Shown here in pieces: positions 55,861-64,000 of a stretch of DNA of 64,000 nucleotides. The stretch spans positions 98,635 through 162,634 of the forward strand of contig JBBHKE010003041.1 in NCBI GenBank assembly GCA_037447655.1, read 5' to 3'. The translations under genes were made by a program, and so were the position numbers. The stretch's first letter is position 1. Each line of letters opens with the position of its first letter. The notes under the pieces were generated by a model. It did no database searches. It saw only the letters and a list, made by a program, of their open reading frames with translations, and was not told where the DNA came from. Origin of the DNA: Zygnema cylindricum. Its lineage: Eukaryota; Streptophyta; Zygnematophyceae; Zygnematales; Zygnemataceae.

Positions 55861-57177
55861 TGTTGTTCTTTGGTCTAAAATAGACCGCAGAAGCCACCCA
55901 AACTATCATGCAAAAAGCTAAGCAAAAATAGGTCGACGAACAATCATTTGAAATGCATCCTCCATTTAACATACAACAACATTTAGGTTTCATGGAATAA
56001 TCAACATAAATAAACCCTATGACAACATCTAAGGTTTGATGGAATAATCGACATAAACAAACCCTAGGACAAATGCATAAACAATGCATATCAAACATAT
56101 ATAAAATAACATAAATAAATAATAAAAACAAATGCATCACACATAAACAAGAGTATAATCAAAGTATAATCAAATAATCATTATATCATTCAAAGTGGAT
56201 GACCTAATCGACAACCCTAAAACACTACATCTTTGGTCCCCACTTTACTAACCAGCATTGATGATTAATTCCTAACAAAGCTCATTCCTATATATACACT
56301 TGTGAGCTGTCAACGAATCACTAACTGTCAAAATAACCAACGTAAATTACGTAACTGTCATTAAATCAAACTAATCGTAAGCGTACACCTGAGAGTCAAG
56401 CAATCGTGAGCGTACACTTGTCTACAAGTACGATATTTTTCACACACAAATTAAACTGTCGAAACCCTAATTAACCACTTAAATATAAACGTCATAATAA
56501 ACACTAATTTAATAATACAAATAAGACAAAACAATGTTGTTTCAAATATTTTGAAGTACACACAATCTCACAGAATCGTATGCTGAGTCATGCTGAGTCA
56601 TGCTGAGTCACTCAGCGAAACTCCTTGATTTTCATCAAAGAATCCGGGACGTCCAAAATATGATTCTGGTGAGTGACGCGATTTCGCGTCCCCACTATTT
56701 GAAAAATAACGGCGGCCTATATCCACCGTACGTACCTCTTGCTCGACACCCTTGATGTCGCGCCGCGTGGTCTCAAAATCTACTTGATGAAGCGACGTCA
56801 TGTTATCCAAATCTAGCCGTACCGTAACCGTGTCATTTGTACGAAATGCGACGTGTCACAAGAAAAGTACGCGTCATTTGGGACAAATGCCGCCTGTCGC
56901 AAATAAAGTACAACAATCCAAATATGACGCTCCGTAGCGTCGGCGTACAATTCAAATATTTCAAACATTTCATATCGGATGGCTTCGCGATCCGCCGTAC
57001 ATTTTCAAATGTTTGTTCGCGCCACTCACACGTCACTTTAATTTTGCTCGTACACTTACTCCCCAATCCGCAAATCCTTTCGAACCTCCATAGTAAATCA
57101 CGTAAATGCGTACGCACGAAACATCGCGTACGCACGAAACGCCGTGTTCGCACGAAAGTAACTTTTCAAAAACAACA
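55861..57177. repeat. Solo LTR RLC-I
   Basis: 1317 bp with TGTTGTT...AACAACA ends and TSD ATAAG (55856-55860, 57178-57182), splitting the E5 acidic linker. Orientation is not certain. On the minus strand the end reads CCAAAGAACAACA, close to the bases before the primer site at 6168 (GGAAAGAACAACA). It contains a threefold 10-bp repeat (56581-56610) and CG-rich TACGCACGAAAC repeats (57108-57160). No coding sequence. Confidence 0.8.
56581..56610. promoter_or_regulatory. Three tandem TGCTGAGTCA sites
   Basis: The 10-mer TGCTGAGTCA is repeated exactly three times. TGAGTCA is the GCN4/AP-1-type bZIP core. It lies inside solo LTR RLC-I, where enhancers of LTR elements are expected. Confidence 0.6.
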
Positions 57178-57182
57178 ATAAG

Positions 57183-58011
57183 AGCCTCTAACATTGAAAG
57201 AAGATTATTCGAGTAATGAAAAGGAAAATTGGGTGGAAGTCGTCAATGAGGAAATGAAGTCCATCATGGAGGCCTAAACTTGGGATTTGGTGGATCTTCC
57301 TCTAGAAAAAAGGCTATTGGAAGTAAATAGGTGTTTAAATTAAAATTGAACCCACATAATACGAAAGACAGGTATAAGGCTCGCTTGGTTGCTAAGGGAT
57401 ATAATCAAAAGGAGGGGATAGATTATGAAAAAAAAATTTCACCGGTTGTAAGGTTTCCATCTTTCTGCATCTTACTTACATTAGGTGTCATAGAGGATTT
57501 TGACATCCACCAAAAGGATGGAAAAATTGCTTTTTTGCATGGTGATTTAGATGAGGTTATTTATATGAAGCAGCCTGAGGGATATGAGGAAGCAAGCAGG
57601 AAAAGAAAATCTTGTGTGCAGACTTTTAAAATCTTTGTATGGCCTAAAACAAGACCAAAGGCAATAGAACCGAAAGTTAGATGAGTTTTTGACAAGTTTA
57701 GGATTTACTACAATTAGCTTAAATCATTCAATATATGTTATGTGTGGTGATAATCCTGATGATGTGATATTCATTGCTGTGTATGTTGATGATTTGCTGC
57801 TAATTAGTAGGATCAAAGAAGGAATTGCTAGAGTAAAACACGCTCTTAATTCAAAATTTGAAATGAAGGATTTGGGTGAGGCTAAATACATTCTTGGAAT
57901 ACAAGTTGAAAGAGATAGAGAAAAGAAAATCATTAGGCTAACTCAAAAAGAAGCAATAGGAAACATGTTGAAAAATTTGGCTTGGTTGATGCCAAAGGTT
58001 GTGCAACTCCT
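57183..58011 (+). pseudogene. pol: E5 RT, truncated
   Basis: It continues E5 after the RLC-I insertion. RT start (57230-57330, with stop), RYKARLVAKGYNQKEGIDYE, the HGDLDEVIYMKQPEGYEEAS block, a frameshift near 57640-57690, then VYVDDLLLISR (near 57780) and GEAKYILGIQVERDREKKI. It ends at LTQKEAIGNML plus a few codons, at the inverted junction. RNase H and 3' LTR are missing. Confidence 0.8.
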
Positions 58012-58018
58012 ATCCTAT

Positions 58019-59066
58019 AGATTTTCTTTTCCTGCTTGCTTCCTCATATCCCTCAGGCTGCTTCATATAAATAACCTCATCTAAATCACCATGCAAAAAG
58101 GCAATTTTTACATCCATTTGGTGGATGTCAAAATCCTCTATGGCACCTAATGTAAGTAAGATGCAGAAAGATGGAAACCTTACAACCGGTGAAATTTTTT
58201 TTCATATTCTATCCCCTCCTTCTGATTATATCCCTTAGCAACCAAACGAGCCTTATACTTGTCTTTGGTATTATGTGGGTTTAATTTTATTTTAAACACC
58301 TATTTACTTCCAATACCCTTTCTTCATGGAGGAAGATCCACCAAATCCCAAGTTTGGGCCTCCACGATGGACTTCATTTCCTCATTGACGAATTCCACCC
58401 AATGTTCCCTTTCATTACTCGAAAAAGCTTCTTTCAACGTTAGAGGCTCTTATATGTGTGATGAATGAGCAAAGGCTGCATTTTCTCCTCGAGTCCTGCA
58501 CTTCGCCTAACTGCACCTGGAAATTTTGTCACTAGTATAGATGGTTAGGTCCTCCTCCTCGATACATGTAATTTTTCTTGTGATTCAGTTTCAACTTTAG
58601 GTAGAGGAGAGTATGCAACTCTTTTGGTCATAACACTTGTTGTTTCTGGTGGAGAAGATGATTGCAAGTCACTTTGAGTTGATGTAGATGTGTTTTCTAT
58701 ATTTTTCTTCAAAAACAAAGGATTTTCCTCTAAAAAGATATAATCAACACTTCTATCTTTCTATATATCTGTACTCTGACTAAATACATCTACTCATTTT
58801 CCCTCATCTTTCACTATGATGTTTCGGGCTACCACAACTCTATTTCTCTTAATGTCATATACTTTATAACCCTTGGCATGATCATCATACCCTAGATATA
58901 TCCTTGGTATGCCTTTTGGCTCTAATTTCCATTTTTGAGGATCATTATCTAGCATAAATATCTTACTTCCAAAAACTTTGAAGTGACTTACATCTGGTTT
59001 GTGTCCTATGCACATTTCATAAGGATTTTTATCCTTTACTGCCCTTATTTCTAGCATGTTTCTCAT
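58019..59066 (-). pseudogene. pol: E6 integrase C terminus and RT start
   Basis: On the minus strand: KDKNPYEMCIGHKPDVSHFKVFGS (59040-58970), GIPRIYLGYDDHAKGYKVYD, the acidic linker, RT start (58440-58250) and the HGDLDEVIYMKQPEGY block, ending in EEASRKRK at about 58019 where E5 begins. No YVDD region. Confidence 0.8.
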
Positions 59067-59075
59067 ATAAGCTGC

Positions 59076-60086
59076 TTAATTTATAGCCTCTCCCCAAAAT
59101 TTGAAATCTATGTCCATATCAGCTATCATTGTCCTAGCACACTCTGATATACTCCTATTCATCCTCTCTGAAATACCGTTTTGTTCCGAATAATAGGGAA
59201 CGGTTAGCTGAAGTGAGATTCTATGCAATTTTATGAATTCTACAAACTCATTAGAAATGTACTCCCCTCTATAATAGGATCTGAATTTTGTTATCAATTT
59301 CTCATACAGATTTTCAACACAAGCCTTATACTTCTTAAATTTTGAAAAAACTTCATCCTTACTTTTCAAAACATAAGTTTTAGTAAATCTACTATAGTCA
59401 TCAGTTAAGATAAGCATAAACTTAGCACCTCCCACAGATGGATACCTAGATGGCCCCCATACATCTGAATAAATTATTTCTAGCACCCTGCTACTTCTAT
59501 GATCAGTTTGCGAACGGAAAGGCAACTTATGAATTTTTCCCATTGCACAACCATCACATACATTTGATGCTGGTATTTGACTAATTTTTACACCTTCCAC
59601 CATTTTTTGATTTACCATCTTATCTAATCTATCATAATTCACATGTCTTAAACGTTTATGCCATAAATCACAATCACTGATTACACTTGAGTACATAACA
59701 TCATTGTCATTATCATTTGCAAGACTCAACCAATACAAATTGTTTCCCGCAGCAAAACCCTTTATAACTGTTTTCCCATTCTTACTCACGGTCTTCTTCC
59801 CATTCTCATATATAGTTTTAAAACCTTTCTTTTCTACCACTGACGTAGAGAAAAAAATTCTTTTAAAAGTTGGGACATGCAACACATCTTCCATGACTCT
59901 TTTCACAAGTTTTCCATCTACATTCAACATAAGTGACACCCTCCCCTTTGCTTTCGACTCAACAAATGTATCATCACTAAAATAAATTTTGATGGGTGAA
60001 ATAGATTGAATACTCTCAAAAAGATGGCGATTGCGGCACATGTGTGTAGATGCACCGGAGTCCATAATCCACTCGTCTTCCTCCAC
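59076..60086 (-). CDS. pol: E6 protease and integrase, 336 codons open
   Basis: The open frame starts within the protease: WIMDSGASTHMCRNRHLF (residues about 6-23) with an intact Asp-Ser-Gly. SDDTFVESKAKGRVSLMLNVD and HVPTFKRIFFST follow. The integrase zinc site LWHKRLRHVNYDRL and CDGCAMGKIHKLPF is intact. First catalytic Asp is present (YSDVWGP). The second is replaced: RSYYRGEY stands where E5 has RSDYGGEY, so Asp became Tyr. Glu is present (EQNGISERMNRS). Integrase should therefore be inactive although the frame is open. The Met at 60086 is internal to the polyprotein. Stops lie upstream (near 60105) and at 59077. Confidence 0.8.
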   Translation of the reverse strand: MEEDEWIMDSGASTHMCRNRHLFESIQSISPIKIYFSDDTFVESKAKGRVSLMLNVDGKLVKRVMEDVLHVPTFKRIFFSTSVVEKKGFKTIYENGKKTVSKNGKTVIKGFAAGNNLYWLSLANDNDNDVMYSSVISDCDLWHKRLRHVNYDRLDKMVNQKMVEGVKISQIPASNVCDGCAMGKIHKLPFRSQTDHRSSRVLEIIYSDVWGPSRYPSVGGAKFMLILTDDYSRFTKTYVLKSKDEVFSKFKKYKACVENLYEKLITKFRSYYRGEYISNEFVEFIKLHRISLQLTVPYYSEQNGISERMNRSISECARTMIADMDIDFKFWGEAIN

Positions 60087-61119
60087 CCTTTATGTTGCTT
60101 TTGCCATCGCAAATTATTTCTTTTCACTGTTGTCGAGAAAGTTGCTCACTTCCTCTTTCTTAAGTTCGTTGAAAAGAGTAGTTGGGCGACCACCTGATTT
60201 AGAAGGAACCCGGCTTTCGTCCCATCCAGAGCGAAAATTTCTTGTGGCTTTTGCTCTCTTGTATGCATTTTACATATTGAACACATGCCCTTTTTCATCA
60301 CAGTAATAGTATATCAAAGGTGACCTTCTAGGACCACTACCTTTGCCACTGCCATTGCCAATCTTAGAATCCGAAACTGGTTAGTTAGTGCCTGATCAGA
60401 CTTACTACTACCTCTTTGTGATATCTGGTTAGCTTCTTCACTCAAAATAAGTTGAATTGCTAATGCTATGTTCCATTGACGCTGTGGAATAGCCCTAAGC
60501 CTATCCATTGCTCACTTATATTCATCAGGCAAAGTTCTCATCAACAACATAACCTGCTGAGGTGGTGAAAAGTTCTCACCTGCACTAGTACTCTGAAGGA
60601 ACAACCTTTTCATAGCATAGCAATGATATGACATACTACCTTTAAAATACTTAAATCAAAAATCTGAGTGGCTATGTTAGTCAAGACAGTAACATCTAGC
60701 AGAACATACATAGCACGTACACTAAACCAAACTTTAAAGGCTTTTTTCATCTCAAGAAACGACATTACCAAGTCTTTTGTCATTGACTGTTTCAAGAGGT
60801 TGAGGCACTGGATATTCTTCTTTCTCCAATACGGGGCGTTCACATTTGATGTTCCTTCCACATTTGGCTACAAATCCCTCTCCACAAAATATGAGCTCAA
60901 CATATCTTCCCAGTATAAGTAGTCAGTTTCGTCAAAAATAGGCAATTTGGGCGGTGGGCCCATAACCTCTTGAAGGTCATGGGCATTTAGACTCGGCTGT
61001 GATCCACTCCCACTAGGAATCACACTTGCACCTGCTGTGATATTCGTCCTTGGAGGAGTAGGTGGAGCACTAGGGCTAATACGAGCACTTGTAGTGGGAG
61101 CTGAGCCATTATCAGACAT
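60087..61119 (-). pseudogene. gag: E6 Gag
   Basis: ATG at 61119 in the LTR: MSDNGSAPTTSARISPSAPP, leader, then EVMGPPPKLPIF over the primer site (60954-60967). The Gag domain stops near 60868, resumes 60861-60610 and 60508-60314 in other frames. The zinc knuckle is damaged: the last Cys codon is a stop. The region up to the protease has further stops. Confidence 0.75.
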
Positions 61120-61656
61120 GTTAGCATAAACAAACCCAAAGAGGAATTCCTATCAGACAAGATCAATACTGTAAGATGTGTAACTACAAATGAAAGAGGT
61201 CTTTCAACCAAACAAAACATGTACTACAAGCAAATCAAAGACGATAGAGCACAAAACACCTTAAACTGCACTCAGTGCTCTCATTTCCTTAACTCTTGTG
61301 TAGAATGTACATTTTGTATCAAACTGATCATTCCTAATTGAATTAAATACTATGACGATCTTCAAAATATCTAAAACGTATGCAGAAGGTTCACTAGACA
61401 ATCTAGTTACAAAAATCTAAGTGTTTGGACCAGAATTGTCCACTAACAATATCTATACCTTAAAAATCCGGGTGATTCTTATCACTTCTACATTCATTAG
61501 CGGCCCTACACACTTATTTACTTAAAGATAACTATTCGCGTAGATACTACAAAATATCCACACTAATTTTGGTCAATATTGAACAGTTCGTATTCCAAAA
61601 AAATTCTAAGTTCTAAACTCAAATTTCTAAGACTTACTAAAGCTTACTTTTCAACA
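60968..61656 (-). repeat. 5' LTR of E6
   Basis: 689 bp from TGTTGAAAAGTAAGC (minus, 61656) to CTTCAAGA. It keeps TG at its start, where most other RLC-E LTRs have TA, and has the TSD AGATA at its outer side. Confidence 0.85.
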
Positions 61657-61661
61657 AGATA

Positions 61662-62075
61662 TTTGTAACAAACAACGTTTAATGTTCGCGGTCACAAAAA
61701 GAGGTAAAATATACTTTGAACCATGTTTATAACACAAGTTTGTGTTTGCGCTAACAACAATAGTGGTAACAAACACTTTATATTGTTAACGCTCACAAAA
61801 ATATTTTTAAAAAAACCCTAAACCATATTTCTAACACAAATTTGAGTTTGCCCAAACAAATACATTTGTAACAAACAACGTTTAATGTTCGCGGTCACAA
61901 AAACAGGTAAAATAAACCTTAAACCATGTTTTAAAACAATTTTGTGTTTGCGCTAAAAATAATAGTGGTAAAACATACTTTATATTGTTAAGGCTCACAA
62001 AAATAGTTAAAAAAACCCTAAACCATGTTTCTAACACAAATTTGATTTGCGCTAACAAAGATATTTGTAACAAAA
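61662..62075 (+). repeat. Dimeric satellite, right block
   Basis: Continuation of the satellite at 51583-52428: the same unit resumes in phase after the duplicated AGATA (ATTTGTAACAAACAACG). About two units, ended by the LTR of E7 after CAAAA. Confidence 0.85.
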
Positions 62076-62701
62076 TGTTACAAAGTCATGGGCATTTAGA
62101 CTTGGCTTTGATCCACTCCCACTAGGAGTCACGCTTGCTCCAGGGGAACAGAGCCATTATCCGACATCTTAGCAGAAGTATGCCCAAAGAGAAATGCCTA
62201 ACAGACTAGATCTATCGTGTAAAATATGTAACTCCAAATGAAAGAGGTCCTTCAACCATGTAAACATGTACTACAAGCAAATCATAGACAATAGAGCACA
62301 AACACCTTAAACTGCACTCAATGCTCTCATTTCCTTAATTCTTTTGTAGAATGTACATTCTGTGTCAAACTGATCATTCTTATTTGAATTAAATACTCTA
62401 AAGATCCTCAAAAAACTAAAACGTATGTACAAGGTTCACTAGACAGCCTACTGAAAAAAAATCTAAGTGTTTGGACCATAATTCTCCACTAACAATATCT
62501 ATACCCTAAAAATCCGGGTGATACTTATCACGTCCACATTCATTGGCGGCCCTACACACTAATTTACTTAAAGATAACTATTCGTTTAGATACTACAAAA
62601 ATATACAATAAATTTGGTCAATATTGAACAGTTGGTATTCCAAAATTATTCTAAGTCCTAGACTCAAATTTCTAAGACTTACTAAAGCTTACTTTTCCAT
62701 A
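62076..62701 (-). repeat. 3' LTR of E7
   Basis: 626 bp, TATGGAAAAGTAAGC (minus, 62701) to GTAACA, with satellite beyond its end. The gag leader part is shortened by a deletion around 62140. A polypurine-like AAGCTTAATGGGAT lies at 62702-62715. Confidence 0.8.
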
Positions 62702-62889
62702 ATCCCATTAAGCTTTAGAAGACTTACTCACTTAGACCACATGGTTTTCTGCAGTACTCCAACTTAGGAGCCGGAAGGGCTTTTGTCAACATGTCCGCAA
62801 CAATTTTCTCATCAGGCAAATAACAAAGTTTGACCACTTTCGCAATAACTTTCTCTTGTACCAAATGTAGCTGAATATCCAAATGTTTA
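62702..62889 (-). pseudogene. pol: E7 RNase H C terminus
   Basis: Minus-strand sequence matches the last 60 codons or so of RLC-E pol (LHLVQEKVIAKVVKLCYLP, then the KALPAPKLEYCRKPCGL end). Cut at 62889 by the RLC-J LTR. Confidence 0.75.
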
Positions 62890-63768
62890 TGAAATTATGT
62901 AGTCTACATTGACCCAAAGAATGAGCAGCCTATGTAAAGCCTCTAGAATAAAATTTGCCCCTTCCACTTTCCCACTGAATAAGTGCCGCCCATGCACACA
63001 AATATTTTGATCACCCCACCCCTGTAAGGACAAGACTCCCTTTAGTCAAACGCAAAAAGAATCACTCAATTTGCTCCCCTGAGTAGTAAGCTATGGCTGG
63101 TCAAATATGACTTTTATAGTTACAAGCTCTCTTAGAGAGAGGTACCTAAATATTACTAAGTCTTGGTCTGCCCAGTCACGACTACCTACTACTAAATCCT
63201 AGTCCAATAGGAACACTATATAGTACAAGAAGGTACAATGGGCGATGTACTTATTGTACGACCATTGTACAACAACGTGTACAAGGTGACACTTGTCAAA
63301 TCGGAAGCCATGGTTCCTCCTCCCATCTTCTCCGATATCAAATAATGTGGCGCCACGTGGCACCGCGTGAAGCTATCTCCGTATGCCGCCAAAATCTCAC
63401 TTCGTGTGGCAGCTATAATGTCGGCCGTCTGATCAAAACATATTTTACACGGTTCAGATTCGCGTACATGCATGAATTGCTCTTTTTGGTTAGTCTGATG
63501 TTAATTAGTTGTTGCGTTAATGTTTATATATTTTTGAAACCCGTCACGTGTATCGTTTCGTAGCGCCTTAATGTAGGCATTTGGCTATAGAGAATGTAGA
63601 GGTCGCAGGTTCAAATCTAGACTTAGGCAACATTTTAGTAAAATACCCTCTACTTCAAAATCTGCCACTTTCTAAATATGGCGGCAGCCATGGCGCGCAT
63701 TTGATCCTCACTCTCTTTCTAGCAAAACTAAAAAAGAGAAGTGAACTATTAATTACCTCTTTTCAACA
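62890..63768 (-). repeat. 3' LTR of RLC-J
   Basis: 879 bp, TGTTGAAAAGAGG (minus, 63768) to CATAATTTCA (62890), related to RLC-A and RLC-B LTRs. The family start region is recognisable as CAATGTAGACTACATAATTTCA-like sequence, with ATG followed at once by a stop. G-box CCACGTGG near 63354, GTAC dyads 63219-63285. An antisense tRNA-like module (63565-63628) has a consensus box B, GGTTCAAATCT (63608-63618). Confidence 0.75.
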
Positions 63769-63790
63769 CTCCCTTTAATTCCTAGTCACT

Positions 63791-64000
63791 TTTCAATTTT
63801 AATCCACAGTTTTCTCAGCAATAAATCGGCTTAGGGGAAGGCACTGTTTTGTCATCATGTTTGCAATCATTTCTCCATCACTTTTATGAACCAGTTTAAT
63901 AAATTTATTTTCAACATTCTCTCTGACAAAGCTTAGTCTAATATCCATATGTTTAGCTTTGAAGTGATGTTGCGGATTAGCTGCAATAAAGATAGCAGCT
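63791..64000 (-). pseudogene. pol: RLC-J RNase H C terminus (runs off window)
   Basis: Minus-strand reading from the window edge: AAIFIAANPQHHFKAKHMDI, RLSFVRENVENKFIKL, then MIANMMTK, followed by a frameshift at the place where RLC-B has TKPVPSPK. It is clearly related to the RLC-B RNase H end. The polypurine tract AATTAAAGGGAG is at 63769-63780. Only the last 70 codons are inside the window. Confidence 0.8.

Larger units (their letters stand above)
52429..61656. mobile_element. Inverted RLC-E composite (E5 and E6) in satellite
   Basis: Both outer ends are RLC-E LTR termini and are flanked by AGATA (52424-52428, 61657-61661). Inside lie a piece of a minus LTR (52429-52657), a plus-strand element E5 (52658-58011) that stops in RT, and a minus-strand element E6 (58019-61656) that also stops in RT. 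E5 and E6 meet tail to tail near 58011-58019. Neither has RNase H or a complete 3' LTR. Confidence 0.8.

Overview
This 64 kb window is eukaryotic repeat DNA. I see no host protein gene, rRNA, tRNA gene, CRISPR or bacterial feature. Almost all of it is Ty1/copia LTR retrotransposon sequence, plus one Ty3/gypsy remnant, a satellite block and one unassigned stretch. The host is most likely a plant or alga: the gypsy remnant uses the 3' end of initiator-Met tRNA as primer, and the LTRs carry G-box and GTAC motifs. I cannot name the species. A run of ten N (12590-12599) marks an assembly gap. Family names are mine: RLC-A (copia, no catalytic pol), RLC-B (complete gag-pol), RLC-C, -D, -E, -I, -J (other copia) and RLG-1 (gypsy).

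Layout. 1-4122: RLC-A copy 1. 4123-6157: RLG-1. 6158-7214: RLC-C fragment and LTR. 7215-7888: RLC-A-like LTR piece. 7897-10605: RLC-D LTR with a minisatellite, then gag. 10606-12868: unassigned. 12869-51582: minus-strand chain of three RLC-E copies (E2, E3, E4) that share LTRs. E2 holds a plus-strand RLC-E copy (E1, 14495-36893). E1 gag is split by RLC-A copy 3 (15608-32294). The 5' LTR of copy 3 is split by RLC-B (16511-27555), and RLC-B pol is split by RLC-A copy 2 (20264-24839). The 3' LTR of copy 3 holds a solo RLC-B LTR. E2 gag is also split by RLC-A copy 4 (38155-43431), which holds a solo RLC-C LTR. 51583-62075: a satellite of about 201 bp, interrupted by an inverted E5/E6 composite. 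62076-62889: E7. 62890-64000: RLC-J, running off the window. Target-site duplications (TSDs) and rejoined reading frames support most of these nests.

How the parts work. RLC-A, -B and -E begin gag inside the LTR. Their primer binding site matches the anticodon stem-loop of initiator-Met tRNA (Drosophila copia-type half-tRNA priming) and is read in frame as a conserved Gag peptide, Val-Met-Gly-Pro. RLC-C LTRs show the same arrangement. RLC-B has one gag-pol frame broken by three stop codons and by the copy 2 insertion. RLC-A encodes Gag fused to a decayed RT/RNase H tail and has no protease, integrase or RT core, so it must have moved using proteins from another element. Its LTRs share with RLC-B a stem-loop, an antisense tRNA-like module and a GTAC-rich U3. 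All RLC-E copies are visibly defective.
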